DNA of 64,000 bases, from NCBI RefSeq assembly GCF_008973485.1, contig NZ_CP031223.1:2356001-2420000 (forward strand), written 5' to 3'. Under the pieces are notes generated by a model. It was not told the DNA's origin, searched no databases, and saw only the letters and a list, made by a program, of their open reading frames with translations. This document shows positions 45,489 through 55,065 of this stretch, piece after piece. The position numbers and the translations under genes are program-made. Within the stretch, counting starts at the first letter, position 1; each line of letters opens with the position of its first letter. This DNA is from Psychrobacillus glaciei. GTDB taxonomy: Bacteria > Bacillota > Bacilli > Bacillales_A > Planococcaceae.

Positions 45489-48132
45489 GTTAGTAATAGG
45501 TAAGCATTTGATGTTATCTCCAGCTTTTCCCCTACTCCGCACGGAACGTGCCAGTTTCCAAGCATTCCGCGTTCCATCTAGCGATGGTATTATTAATTAT
45601 AAGTTTCAAGTTACTCATGTTGATTTGGGTTATTTGATTATTTCTAGCTCACATTTTTCTCGATATTTATTGATTTTTTCTAACATCGATTCAGTGATAC
45701 CCAAAATTCTTATGAGAGTATTCGCCTTAATTTTGTCGGTTATATGGATTAATTCATGTACCTCTTTTTGGTGGATACGTAAATTATTGAATTTATCACT
45801 TCCACCAAGATGCTTAGGTATATAATGGTGACAGTATACGTTTTGTGCTGTTAAGAACATGCCTGTTATTTCACAGTTCCCTTTCTTCATACTGTATCTG
45901 CTAATCCGATTATCCATATATTCGACACTTCGTGTCGGTATTTTTGATTCCATTAACAATACTATTTCATGTCTTATGTCTTTACTCAACTGTTTGATTA
46001 TTTGTACTCGACCTTCTTGGGTAAACGGGGTTATACTTTGAGAAAACCAATCACATTTTTAGTTTTAATGATCCCGAGAGGAAGGAGGTATACCCCGGCG
46101 ATTTTATACGTTTTAGAGCCTGAGCCATAAAACTTTTTATAGACAGGTGGCGGATTGTTGGGATGTTTATATTTACCGACAGGTTTAAGACGATTGTACA
46201 TAGATGCACCTATTTCGTAGGCAAGGCGTGAGAACGCTAAGTTGACGTGAGTAGCTCTGTTAAAATAATTGTGTAACCCTAAGACGAAACTATTAAAGCG
46301 CATAGCATTTTGAGTAGTTGGCGATGTTCGGAGTATTTCTAGTCGTTTCTTTGCATCCGCCTTAATTTTCTGCATCTTTTCGGCTTTGACAAACGTATGG
46401 GCGACTCGCTTTTTTCCTTTACGATTCGCACGTATTGTGAAGCCAAGGAAAGCAGACTCATTCTTGCGTAGATTAATAATCTTCGATTTTTCTGGTGAAA
46501 TATCAAGTTTTAAACGGTCTTTTAGATAACGCTTTACAGCATGATACCACTTTTCAGCAGTTTTCCAATCTCGACAGATGATTTTGAGGTCATCAGCGTA
46601 TCTAACTATGTAGCCTTCTTTTAAGTGAGTTCGCTTTTTGGCAAGAAGTTGACCTTCTCTAGTTTTTAAGTTTTTATGGAGGGGGAATAGTTCCCATTGA
46701 TTCGCAATCCATTGGTCCAATTCATTTAGTACAATGTTAGACAATAACGGTGAAAGTAGGCCACCTTGCGGAGAACCTTTTGTTGGAATACCTTCTCCAT
46801 CCACTTCTGCTTTTAGCATTTTAGATATACAGGCTAGAACCTGTCTATCCCGAATACCTAAATTCCATAACTGTTTAATAAGCAAGGTATGATTGATATT
46901 ATCAAAGAACCCTTTTATATCAACATCTACAACGTAATGGAGTTTCGACTGATTAACTAGAAATTGAATTCTGGCCATCGCATGATGAGTAGACCGTAAA
47001 GGTCTAAATCCATAGCTATGATTATAAAAATGAGCCTCTGCCATTGGCTCTAACACTTGTTTAAAGCATTGTTGTATGATTCTATCAAGAATGCATGGAA
47101 TACCCAATGGTCGTATCTTACCGTTATCTTTTTCTATTAGTTTGCGTCTAACTTTCATTGGGCGATAATTTTTAAGCTTACTTTGTATTTCTTCTACTAA
47201 TTCGTTCTCCGAACGTTTTTCCATGTCTACAATAGTTTTACCATCTGTTCCAGGGGTCTTCGACTCTTTATTTGACTTAATTATTCGATACGCTAATAAA
47301 ATATTGTTCCTCGACGTGATGATGTCGTATAGCAGATGGAATGATTCTTTATTTTTGGCTCGTTGATATAAGTCTGTAAAGGTGTCTGTCATCCCGTAAT
47401 AATCCCAATATCGAAGAGCTTGCACTGTGGCATCATTCCTTTTGAAGTGATGTTCCCACGTTCTTACCCGACCGGTGCAATGCACAGTTGAATAATAATT
47501 ATTACTTATCGCTAGACTTGGGGCTGTTCCTCCACCTCCATTACAGAGCTTTCACTGGTCGTACCCCTACCCTCATAAGGACAAATGCATTTCGCCATAC
47601 CGCTTATAGCAACCGTTTCGGGCGACAGCCCTTGAGTCAACGTTCCTTACTTTCCAAGTCCCTTACAACCTAGCTATATTTTTTCTAAACTTAGGTGCTT
47701 CCTGTAAGCCTGTGAGCTGGATACCGCCATTGTTCGGTATAACGTGTTTCATAGAAGCAATTTTTACTCTACGTCACTCACTCCATCGTTGAATGGTACA
47801 CAAGTTTCCTTATGCTCTAACTTTAGACCCGTACATCCGGAGGTTCGTCTGTTCTATTCCACTAGAAAATTCTCACCATATTTAGTTTTTCAGCCATCCG
47901 GCATATCCATTGGCATACCTTCTCCGTGAGGAATGGCTTCAGCCTTTATTCTGCCGACTTTACCTGAGCTTCAGACCCCATAATCTGTCCATTATGACGC
48001 ATGCAGGAAACTTAATGGGATAGTTTCAAAATACATGGTTTTGTCATTCCTATCCTCGGTTATAAAGTTAGGATTTCCGAAGAAATCCCTTGTTTTTTCA
48101 CACATTAGTGTTTATAACAAAACTTGTCGCGC
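45489..48132 (-). mobile_element. Group II intron 1 with a frameshifted maturase gene
   Basis: The 5' end is GCGCGACAAG (48132 downward) and the 3' end ...CCTATTACTAAC (45489). The 5' non-coding part (47486-48132) and the 3' part with the terminal hairpin domains (45489-45630) recur almost unchanged in the ORF-less intron at 56841-57694. The flanking exon parts join to a 32-bp array palindrome: 17 bases CTTAAACTAACGGTGCA and 15 bases GGTTAGTTCAATAAG. The 5' start GCGCG departs from the GUGYG consensus by one base. Confidence 0.88.
45630..47485 (-). pseudogene. ltrA: Group II intron reverse transcriptase/maturase, frameshifted
   Basis: From 47485 the frame encodes RT domains (KIRPLGIPCILDRIIQQ, DVDIKGFFDNINH, PQGGLLSPLLSNIVLNELD, IVRYADDLKII with the YADD centre) and the maturase X domain, stopping at 46031. 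The HNH endonuclease part continues in another frame (VEYMDNRISRYSMKKGNCEI, HHYIPKHLGGSDKFNNL) to 45630. One missing T around 46046 (GGTTTTCTCAAAG instead of GGTTTTTCTCAAAG) explains the break. The RT and X domains are intact, the DNA-binding/endonuclease part is cut off. Confidence 0.9.
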
Positions 48133-48195
48133 TGCACCGTTAGTTTAAGTACAATATTTCACAATCTTATTTTTATGATTTCAGAAGATATAGAA

Positions 48196-49017
48196 CTACA
48201 TTAGGAACTGTGTAAACCAAGCAATATACTTTGCACCTGGAATGAATAAGACCTGTGCTAAAAGTGTTCCTAACAATCTTGATGTAACCATCATAATAGA
48301 GGCACTTTTTAATGTGACATAATTCCCTTTTTTGTTGATTACATCATCCGCTAGGATTGAAATTTTGGGGTCAATAAATACAATTAGTAATATTGTAGCT
48401 ATACCATTTATTAAACCCGATGCCATAACAGCAGTTGTTGCTCGTTCAGGTGCAAACAAAGCTGCATATAGTGCAGATAAAACTCCAATTGTATAAATTG
48501 CTGTAATCAATATATTAATGCAAAATAATTTAATAGGTATATCTCGCCAACTCATATCTTTCAAATAAGTATATCTAGGTAGATGAATATGCTTTTTTGC
48601 ACGTCTTAAATATGAAAATGTAAATCCTTTTTTTAATAACGCTGGAATCGAACCTCGCTCTCCTGCTAAATGAATGATTGCCCTCGAAAAAACAGCAATA
48701 AATGTCGGTAACAAAAGTAAACCTATTATTGTGCCTAATGCTGCAGAACCAATTAGAATTCGATACTGGCTCTCGACAAATTCTAAAGTATTTTCCTTTG
48801 GTGCATTATCAATCAAACTTCCCGTAAAAGGTTGTTGCATCATATTCGCTAGCCTTGAAACCATTACCATCACATTAAATAGGGAAAGTGCCGATGCTAA
48901 TAGTTTCACTCTTGCCCCTGATAAACGTACTGAATAAGCTAAGGTTTCGATTGAATGAATTATTAAGATAAATAATGCAATCATTACTAATTGCGTTGTG
49001 AAAAATTCCAAAGACAT
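48196..49017 (-). CDS. amj: Lipid II flippase Amj
   Basis: A 273-residue protein with about six membrane helices. IHSIETLAYSVRLSGAR near the N-terminus, FIDPKISILADDV and the closing TSRLLGTLLAQ match the Amj (YdaH) family, the alternative lipid II flippase of Bacillales that backs up MurJ in peptidoglycan synthesis. GGAGTAGGT precedes ATG. It is the upstream neighbour of group II intron 1, whose insertion site begins about 45 bp after its stop. Confidence 0.88.
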   Translation of the reverse strand: MSLEFFTTQLVMIALFILIIHSIETLAYSVRLSGARVKLLASALSLFNVMVMVSRLANMMQQPFTGSLIDNAPKENTLEFVESQYRILIGSAALGTIIGLLLLPTFIAVFSRAIIHLAGERGSIPALLKKGFTFSYLRRAKKHIHLPRYTYLKDMSWRDIPIKLFCINILITAIYTIGVLSALYAALFAPERATTAVMASGLINGIATILLIVFIDPKISILADDVINKKGNYVTLKSASIMMVTSRLLGTLLAQVLFIPGAKYIAWFTQFLM

Positions 49018-49132
49018 TACCTACTCCACTTTTATTTGTTTGAAATAGTTTTCGATATCTGGTCTATATCTCACAGTTACCATATATAAACGAATAGAAT
49101 TAGAAATTGTTTCCAAAGTGTTTTTATATATC

Positions 49133-49164
49133 CTTCTTCAACTAAACTGCCGCGTTAGTTTAAG
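49133..49164. repeat. Array palindrome, copy R6
   Basis: 32 bp with arms CTTCTTCAACTAA and GTTAGTTTAAG; only 5 bp after the stop of the DUF4259-Imm26 gene. Confidence 0.85.
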
Positions 49165-49169
49165 ATCAT

Positions 49170-49952
49170 CTATCTATGCCACTTGTCATCATCCATAATT
49201 CTATCAGTAATATGATTTGCGTCCCAAACAGCTGTTATTTCTAATCCTTCACATTCCGATTTAGTTGCACTTCGGATTTCTCCTTTATGGTAAATGGAAT
49301 ATTCTCCTGAAATACTATCAATGATACAAGTAGGAGGAGGAAAAGCCTCTTCCTCTTTTTTAAAAGGACGATTTTCTATAAAAGTCCACTTACCTGAAGA
49401 TAAAGCATGTTGGTACACTCCTACATTAAACTGGTAATCCTCACTTATTGGAGTGTCTGCCATACTTTCTCCTATATGCTCATACACTCCAAAACCTGCA
49501 TCAGCAAAAACTCTTCCATAAGCATATTTTCCATTAGGTAAAGGTATTGCGTAAACATCACCAAATTTTATTCTACGGCGTTTTTTTGTATACTTAGTTG
49601 CCTTTAATTTTGGAATTAATAGTTCCTTTTTTAAATCAATTAGAACTTGTTTACGTTCTTCATAATCCTTTTCGTTAATTCCACCCCAAAGTTCAAGTTC
49701 TGCACCACATTCTATCATTTCGACAGCCATTTTTCGTACTTCTTCTTGGAGACAATTTTTCTCCAATTGTATTGATGAAAGACCGATATAAACTAAAGAT
49801 ATCTCTTGCAAGTCTTCTTCTTTCAAATATTCATCTAATATCATTTTTGTTGCTTCTTCAGCAGTTTTATCTTCTTCTAGTAAATTGATAAAGTTATCTC
49901 TGACATCACAAGATGTATCGTTATCAAAAATTCCTGTTCCCCAGGCACCCAT
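49170..49952 (-). CDS. DUF4259 - Imm26 two-domain protein
   Basis: Residues 1-105 are DUF4259 (MGAWGTGIFDNDTSCDVRD, LWGGINEKDYEERKQVL). Residues ~130-260 look like an Imm26 immunity domain (KFGDVYAIPLPNGKYAYGRV, WTFIENRPF). Both domains are linked by family knowledge to polymorphic-toxin immunity or accessory proteins. No toxin gene is adjacent. A single-gene unit of the palindrome array. Confidence 0.82.
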   Translation of the reverse strand: MGAWGTGIFDNDTSCDVRDNFINLLEEDKTAEEATKMILDEYLKEEDLQEISLVYIGLSSIQLEKNCLQEEVRKMAVEMIECGAELELWGGINEKDYEERKQVLIDLKKELLIPKLKATKYTKKRRRIKFGDVYAIPLPNGKYAYGRVFADAGFGVYEHIGESMADTPISEDYQFNVGVYQHALSSGKWTFIENRPFKKEEEAFPPPTCIIDSISGEYSIYHKGEIRSATKSECEGLEITAVWDANHITDRIMDDDKWHR

Positions 49953-49970
49953 TTTTAAACACTCCCCAAA

Positions 49971-50054
49971 ATTTTACGTTAGTTTAATCAAACCAGAACC
50001 TTTTATAAATAAAGCTATTCTTATCAATGCAAACTGCCACTTTAGTTGAATAAG
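49971..50054. repeat. Half palindromes of the array
   Basis: CGTTAGTTTAATC near 49974 and CACTTTAGTTGAATAAG near 50037-50053 match single arms of the array palindrome with about 60 bp between them. This may be a decayed or rearranged copy. Confidence 0.6.
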
Positions 50055-50070
50055 AAAAAGGCTCTACTCC

Positions 50071-50104
50071 TTCTTGAAGTAAAGCACTCCGTTAATTGAG
50101 TAAG
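50071..50104. repeat. Array palindrome, copy R5
   Basis: TTCTTGAAGTAAAGCACTCC and GTTAATTGAGTAAG form a diverged copy, 5 bp after the stop of the next minus-strand gene. Confidence 0.72.
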
Positions 50105-50109
50105 TTGCT

Positions 50110-50451
50110 TTAAATATAATCCATAAAAGTACCTTCCTTTATATAGCCATAAGCCTTGATAGTATTACTTAAAACCTCACCTGGAGTGTGCATCTCTTTT
50201 AGGATTTTTACTAATTTGTTTTTTATTTCTTCACTGTCAAATTTAATTTCCAACCATTCAATTGTTTTATAGCTATCCCTATTTCCGTCTAGTTTGAAAT
50301 GATAAAACCATTCTACATCCCAATCACTAATATAATTAGTCTCCATATCCTTTGTTCGCCAATAGATGAGTTCTGGTATATCAATCATTGCTAACCAAAT
50401 TTCTTCCCATTTTGTATCATTCATTAGACTTTGGTATCCAGCAAACCTCAT
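50110..50451 (-). CDS. Small protein, DUF6678-like
   Basis: 113 residues: SLMNDTKWEEIWLAM, YWRTKDMETNYISDWDVEWFYHF and YKTIEWLEIKF. The TKW...WDVEWFYH...IEWLEI pattern resembles DUF6678, which I assign only tentatively. No enzyme motif. Single-gene unit of the array. Confidence 0.7.
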   Translation of the reverse strand: MRFAGYQSLMNDTKWEEIWLAMIDIPELIYWRTKDMETNYISDWDVEWFYHFKLDGNRDSYKTIEWLEIKFDSEEIKNKLVKILKEMHTPGEVLSNTIKAYGYIKEGTFMDYI

Positions 50452-50510
50452 TTTTACCCTCCTATTGTATAAAATATAATTAAGACTATATTACTTCTTA
50501 TTGAACTAAC

Positions 50511-52325
50511 CTCCCTCTATAAACATTGAGATATCAACGGTTTTCATCACTTCGTGATTAAAGAAAAATATTTTTCTCTTCTCTGATAAACAGAGTCTTG
50601 AATTTATAGATTTTATTACCAAGTTGAGCGTACGCTTCGCTAAAACTAATGGAAATCATTAGCTTTTTTCTCCATTATTTCGATGCACAATGGATCTCTG
50701 CGATGCTTATGACGACGTACCCTCCCATGTCTCTTAGCGTCAACGCGCTTACATTCCTTCGTTCGGTCTATTCATAAGGCAGAGGCCTGCTAAGCTGCCC
50801 CGGGGACTCATAGTCTAAGTTTAGTAATATTGCCGGCTTCTCCGTATCATCCTTTTTGTTATAGCTCTTTGATTGAAATGCTTACGCTGCCTCTCCGAGA
50901 CAGTAGAGATCTTTCATCATAAGTTGCTCGTTAAAATACACTTTCTTTTTACAAATCCCATGTAATATTTTTAGTAATTTACCACAGAGTACTACCATCG
51001 ATTGCTTGCCCCGTAAGGGATTCTGATTCCTTGTGGTGTAGTATTCATGAAGTTGTTTGAATGCTAGGTTATGCCGAATCAAAGGAACAATCACTTTGAA
51101 AAGGATATGTCTAAGTCTCTTACGTCCACGTTTTGATATATGTTTTTGACCCTTATGTTGACCAGAAGAGTTTTCACGTAATGTTAGTCCCGCTAGTTTA
51201 ATGAGTTGGCGTGGATTTTCGTAAAGTGAAAAGCTCCCTACTTCGGAAAGTAGATCAACAATCGTCGCATCACCTAAACCTGGTACTGACGCGAGTAGGT
51301 CATATTCCATCGTTGTCTTTGCCATTTCAGTTAATTGGTCATTCACTGCTTCGATTTCAGCTTCTAATAAGCGAAACTGACGTAGGAGTGTGGCGATTTC
51401 ATGTTTGGCCATCTTTTGTCCTTCTGTCAGTCCAATAGAGTTTGAAGCCTTTTCAATGAGTAGCTTAGCTTTTGGTAGTTGTGGAGCTCTCATACCCCCT
51501 ACCTGACGGTAGAGAAATACAAGTTCTTCCGCGGTTTTCCCTTGAATGTCCTGTGGCATTGGTGTTCTTTCTAATGCAGTAAGTGCCATTTTTCCGAAAG
51601 AAGGAAAGACTTGAGTGAATTCAGGAAAATATCGATCGAGCCAACGAATGATTCGATTTTTAATACTTGCTAGATCCTCCGTTAACTTTGATCTAAGAGT
51701 AGAACCAATCCGTAGTTCAGCTTCTACTTCTTTTAATATTCGCGGATAGCTAAAGCGTCCATCTTTCAATAATCGCGCGATGACTAATGCATCTTTTTTA
51801 TCATTTTTAGTCGGCAAATTATCATCAAGTTCTTTCGAACGTTTGACGTGCATTGGATTTACCATGACAAGTGGAATGTCGTATTGATCTAAAAAATAGG
51901 CTAAGTTCATCCAGTAGTGACCTGTTGGTTCAATGCCGACGATGACTTCCGTTTTCTGTGTTTCCAGCAGCGTTTGTCTAATTTTTTCATACAAGCTTTC
52001 GAATCCTTCTTTTGATTGATATACAGAAAATGCTTTTTCTATCACACGTCCTCGTTCATCGACAAAGCAGGCGTAATGCACGTGCTTCGCTATGTCTATA
52101 CCAACGACGAGTGTATTTTCAGTTACTTGATTAATTTTGTTATTCATTTTAGAATGCATTTAGGAGTCCTCCTTGTAGATGATGGGTCAATGGTCGTTGA
52201 CACTCAGCATCATACTAGAGGGCTCTTTTTTCTGCAAGACCCCGAACATCTTTCAAACAGGAATGCTGCCCCGTTAGCACAATAAGAGAAAAGAGCCTCC
52301 AAAGCAGCTCAACGAACTTTTATTA
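50511..52325 (-). mobile_element. IS110-family element inserted in an array palindrome
   Basis: One transposase gene (50882-52159) with ~370 bp non-coding downstream and ~165 bp upstream, no terminal inverted repeats and no target duplication, as usual for IS110. The flanks CTTATTGAACTAA (50497-50509) and AGCACCCGTTAG (52327 onward) join to a palindrome, which fixes the ends to within a few bases. The longer non-coding end is a candidate for the bridge RNA. Confidence 0.78.
50882..52159 (-). CDS. IS110-family transposase (DEDD)
   Basis: The N-terminal RuvC-like DEDD domain shows VVGIDIAKHVHYACFVD, GIEPTGHYW and TKNDKKDALVIARLL. The C-terminal Tnp_20 domain shows LLASVPGLGDATIVDLLSE and RENSSGQHKGQKHISKRG with the catalytic serine. 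Full length, 425 aa. AAGGAGG lies 8 bases before ATG 52159, within the palindrome AGGAGGACTCCT. Confidence 0.95.
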   Translation of the reverse strand: MHSKMNNKINQVTENTLVVGIDIAKHVHYACFVDERGRVIEKAFSVYQSKEGFESLYEKIRQTLLETQKTEVIVGIEPTGHYWMNLAYFLDQYDIPLVMVNPMHVKRSKELDDNLPTKNDKKDALVIARLLKDGRFSYPRILKEVEAELRIGSTLRSKLTEDLASIKNRIIRWLDRYFPEFTQVFPSFGKMALTALERTPMPQDIQGKTAEELVFLYRQVGGMRAPQLPKAKLLIEKASNSIGLTEGQKMAKHEIATLLRQFRLLEAEIEAVNDQLTEMAKTTMEYDLLASVPGLGDATIVDLLSEVGSFSLYENPRQLIKLAGLTLRENSSGQHKGQKHISKRGRKRLRHILFKVIVPLIRHNLAFKQLHEYYTTRNQNPLRGKQSMVVLCGKLLKILHGICKKKVYFNEQLMMKDLYCLGEAA

Positions 52326-52533
52326 AAGCACCCGTTAGCCATCCATGAAGCCAAAATCAGCGCTTCACCACAGAGAAAGAAAATGGTTAGAGGAGTCAAT
52401 ACTAGTAGTCCACCGAAATCAATAGACTTATTAATATCCGCTCTCCTCTTTTTTTACGATTAAGCAGGGGTTTTCTTAAGTATTGTCATTTTTCTTTTCT
52501 TGAAGAAACTAATTTTCATGGTAGTTGAATAAG
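52320..52533 (-). repeat. ~215-bp dispersed repeat, copy B
   Basis: Same unit as copies A and C, read on the minus strand from GTTGAATAAG's complement (52533) to GGCTAACGGGTGC (52327). The 19-residue lysine-rich peptide MKISFFKKRKMTILKKTPA is kept, but the following hydrophobic frame has lost CGC near 52355 and is broken. Its outer end is joined to the IS110 element. Confidence 0.82.
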
Positions 52534-52591
52534 AAATGGAGTAACTCAATTAAATTAAGTTCCCCGATACAATGAATATTTACAATTAAAT

Positions 52592-52807
52592 CTATTTCGG
52601 CTTACACTCAAAAGAATAATTACTTGTAAGATTGTTATGGATTTCTAATATGGCTTCTCCACCATTTACATAGCAGCCAGTGATGAGTAAATTTATTGCT
52701 TTAGTATTGAAATAACTATCGGTATGTGTTAAAAAAGACACTCCAAAAAAAGCGATAATGAAAAGCCATAAAATGCCTTTTAAATTCTCTTTTTTAAAGA
52801 TACTCAT
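52592..52807 (-). CDS. Small secreted or membrane-anchored protein, 71 aa
   Basis: A basic start MSIFKKENLKG, one hydrophobic helix (ILWLFIIAFFGVSFL) and an exported tail with two cysteines (GCYVNGGE, FECKPK). GGAGGGGA precedes the ATG. No family recognised. Single-gene unit of the array: repeat copy B follows 59 bp after its stop. Confidence 0.7.
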   Translation of the reverse strand: MSIFKKENLKGILWLFIIAFFGVSFLTHTDSYFNTKAINLLITGCYVNGGEAILEIHNNLTSNYSFECKPK

Positions 52808-52923
52808 TTTCTTCCCCTCCTTTATTTCAATTGAACTAATCTATTCCTTTACTTTATTACGTTTAAAAGGAATAGAAGTTCCAATTTTTCCCTAAATAAA
52901 ACTCACCTTATTGAACTAGTCGA

Positions 52924-53600
52924 GTAGAAGGGAACCTTTCTACCTTGCGGTAGATTGTTTTCCTCCCCCCTCACAGAACCGTGCTTGCGCTATTTACGCA
53001 CACGGCTCCTCCAAGTCACCATTCACAAGATGTACCTAATCTCTTTCGATCAGATTTGCTTATTCTGCTATCCTTAATAGTTTAGTTTCCATTTATTATC
53101 TCTACCTCTGTGTGTAGTAAATGTGTCACTAGTAAGGGTGATAACCTGGTAGCAGCCTTTCCTCCATCGGCATTACCCAACTTCATAGGTACTACGCTGC
53201 TGTCCGACTCCCTACAACGGCATTTGGTTTCCTTGCTTATTATCGCTTGTACACCATACTCTTCTATAAGGAGAGACCAGTAGGGTCTCCCGAGTTGCCG
53301 TATCATATCAATGTGTGACGTGCCATGGTCTCTGACTCCAGAGAGGTTTTATCCTTCTTGCCTTTAACGATGGATAAAATGTAGCTTTCTGCTGTGCTTA
53401 AGGCATCAGCCCTCTCGATTTACTAACATTATGGAGCTCAATCCCTTCAACCATTTGGCTTTCGGCCCGCCACCTAACTGTCTACGCTTAAAGGCTACTG
53501 TTACCATTAGCCCTCCAAGACTCGCTACGAGTGAATGGCTAGTTCTTTCTCGACGGGAATCCCACCCGCTATATGATACGACCTATGCTCGGCCGCACAC
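52924..53600 (-). mobile_element. Group II intron 3, without ORF
   Basis: The 5' end is GTGTGCGGCCGAGC (53600 downward), a good GUGYG start. Near the 3' end lies a classical domain V hairpin, GAGCCGTGTGCGTAAATAGC with its partner GCACGGTTC (about 52977-53013), then a domain VI hairpin with CTACCGCAAGGTAG and the end near ...CTTCTAC. No reverse transcriptase is encoded in its ~675 bp. Flanks rejoin to a 32-34-bp array palindrome (CTTAAACTAACGGGCAG + GACTAGTTCAATAAG). Its sequence differs from introns 1 and 2, so it is a separate intron type. Confidence 0.82.
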
Positions 53601-53696
53601 CTGCCCGTTAGTTTAAGTGTAACATTTCACAATGGAACGCCGAAATCTACTTGATGTTTTGGACGTAAAAATAGACCATCGAAAAAGATGGTCTTG

Positions 53697-53914
53697 TTTA
53701 ACTAAAGCACCCGTTAGCCATCCATGAAGCGCAAAAACCAGCGCTTCACCACAGTGAATGAAAATCGTTAGAGGAGTCAATGCTAGTAGTCCACCGAAAT
53801 CAATAGACTTATTAATATCCGCTCTCCTCTTTTTTTTACGATTAAGCAGGGTCTTCTTAAGTATTGTCATTTTTCTTTTCTTGAAGAAATTAATTTTCAT
53901 GGTAGTTGAAGAAG
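53697..53914 (-). repeat. ~215-bp dispersed repeat, copy C
   Basis: In this copy the peptide and the hydrophobic part are in one frame (MKINFFKKRKMTILKKTLLN, RRADINKSIDFGGLL, GEALVFALHGWLTGALV) because a base is missing in the AACCC run and an A is added in the A run relative to copies A and B. It ends in the palindrome arms CTTCTTCAACTA and GCTAACGGGTGCTTTAGTTAA. Confidence 0.82.
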
Positions 53915-54048
53915 AAAAGTGTCGCTTATTCAACAATCGCGCCCTTATCTTGAATATGCATACCCTTTTTCGGTGGATATACAAAAATACCCAAATTGAC
54001 CCTTAGGGATAACACAAAACAGGCTGAAGTGATAGCCTGTTAATTTTA

Positions 54049-55065
54049 TTAAACCATCAAGGGTATGGTTTTCATTTCATAGATTCTTTGGAGAGTATGG
54101 ACATGCTTTGTCTTCTCGTCCTCAGCCTCTGTGTGGAGATACCCCTCGACAAGCCTGTACCCGAATACGAGAAGGATTATCTCGTAGACACAATGATCGG
54201 CGATTCGGGATACATCCGCATACTCCGAAAAGCCTTTGTAATACGCAGGGATGCATTGCTGGTAGTGTTTGACCATGTTATCGATATCCGGTTCATCCGC
54301 GATCAAGCTAGCGAGATCCTCGCCCAGGTAGCCCCATCCGCTGGTATCCCAATCGATAAGCGCAAAATTCCCGTCAGCATAGATAAGATTGGTTACCCAG
54401 AAGTCCCGGTGACATAGCACGAGGGGCATTTTTTCAATACGGGCGAATATCTCGTCTGCTTGCTCATCGATGTCGATGAGCATTTGCCGTACGTGCAGGG
54501 GCAATTCGCAGTCTTCCGATCGTATATAATCGTAGACGACCGGCCATGACTTGTAATGCAAGTACGTATTCTTCATGAGATCCGGATGGCTCAGGTTGGT
54601 CAGGCTCTGCAGCACGGCGGGTTGCTCCGCATACAGCTTTCCTTGAAAGCGCCCTAACTCTAGCGCGGCCTCTTCATACATGTCACCGGTCAGGTCTAAA
54701 CCGGTTACGCCATCGATATATTCCAGCCACAGCTGGAATTCATTTTCTTCGGTATTGATCTCGGCGTGATAACATGTCGGCCAGCGGAGAGCATCTGAGA
54801 ACGTTGCTCCTAAGTCGGACTCATAGAGATCATATTCCCGGCGCCATGATCCTGGATCGCCGTAACGCTCCCATTTCTTCTGGATTTTCAGCACGATACG
54901 GTACGGCAATTTTTCACCATCTGCGGTTTCCGCGATCCCCGTTACTTGGTACACACTTCCCACAGTTCCGCCCTGTAACGGCATGGTTTGACAGTCGGCA
55001 GAGATGATATCCTTCTTGAACCGTCGGCTTAAGGCATAGATTAGTGTTTCCAATTTAATAATCAT
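54049..55065 (-). CDS. APH/ChoK-fold phosphotransferase, second gene of GC-rich operon
   Basis: A protein kinase-like small-molecule kinase: LCHRDFWVTNLIYADGNFALIDWDTSGWG holds the catalytic HxDxxxxN and the DFG-equivalent IDWD. The N-lobe has a glycine loop (LQGGTVGSVYQV) and lysine VLKIQKKW. ATG 55065 overlaps the stop of the GTPase gene as ATGA and has GGAGG 9 bases upstream. Base composition is clearly richer in GC than the surroundings, a sign of transfer. It may phosphorylate an aminoglycoside-like or other ribosome-targeting compound; this is an inference from fold and neighbourhood. Confidence 0.85.
   Translation of the reverse strand: MIIKLETLIYALSRRFKKDIISADCQTMPLQGGTVGSVYQVTGIAETADGEKLPYRIVLKIQKKWERYGDPGSWRREYDLYESDLGATFSDALRWPTCYHAEINTEENEFQLWLEYIDGVTGLDLTGDMYEEAALELGRFQGKLYAEQPAVLQSLTNLSHPDLMKNTYLHYKSWPVVYDYIRSEDCELPLHVRQMLIDIDEQADEIFARIEKMPLVLCHRDFWVTNLIYADGNFALIDWDTSGWGYLGEDLASLIADEPDIDNMVKHYQQCIPAYYKGFSEYADVSRIADHCVYEIILLVFGYRLVEGYLHTEAEDEKTKHVHTLQRIYEMKTIPLMV

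Noticed and set aside
53082-53306. 74-residue frame in group II intron 3
   Set aside because: It lies in the structured intron RNA and has no similarity to intron proteins.
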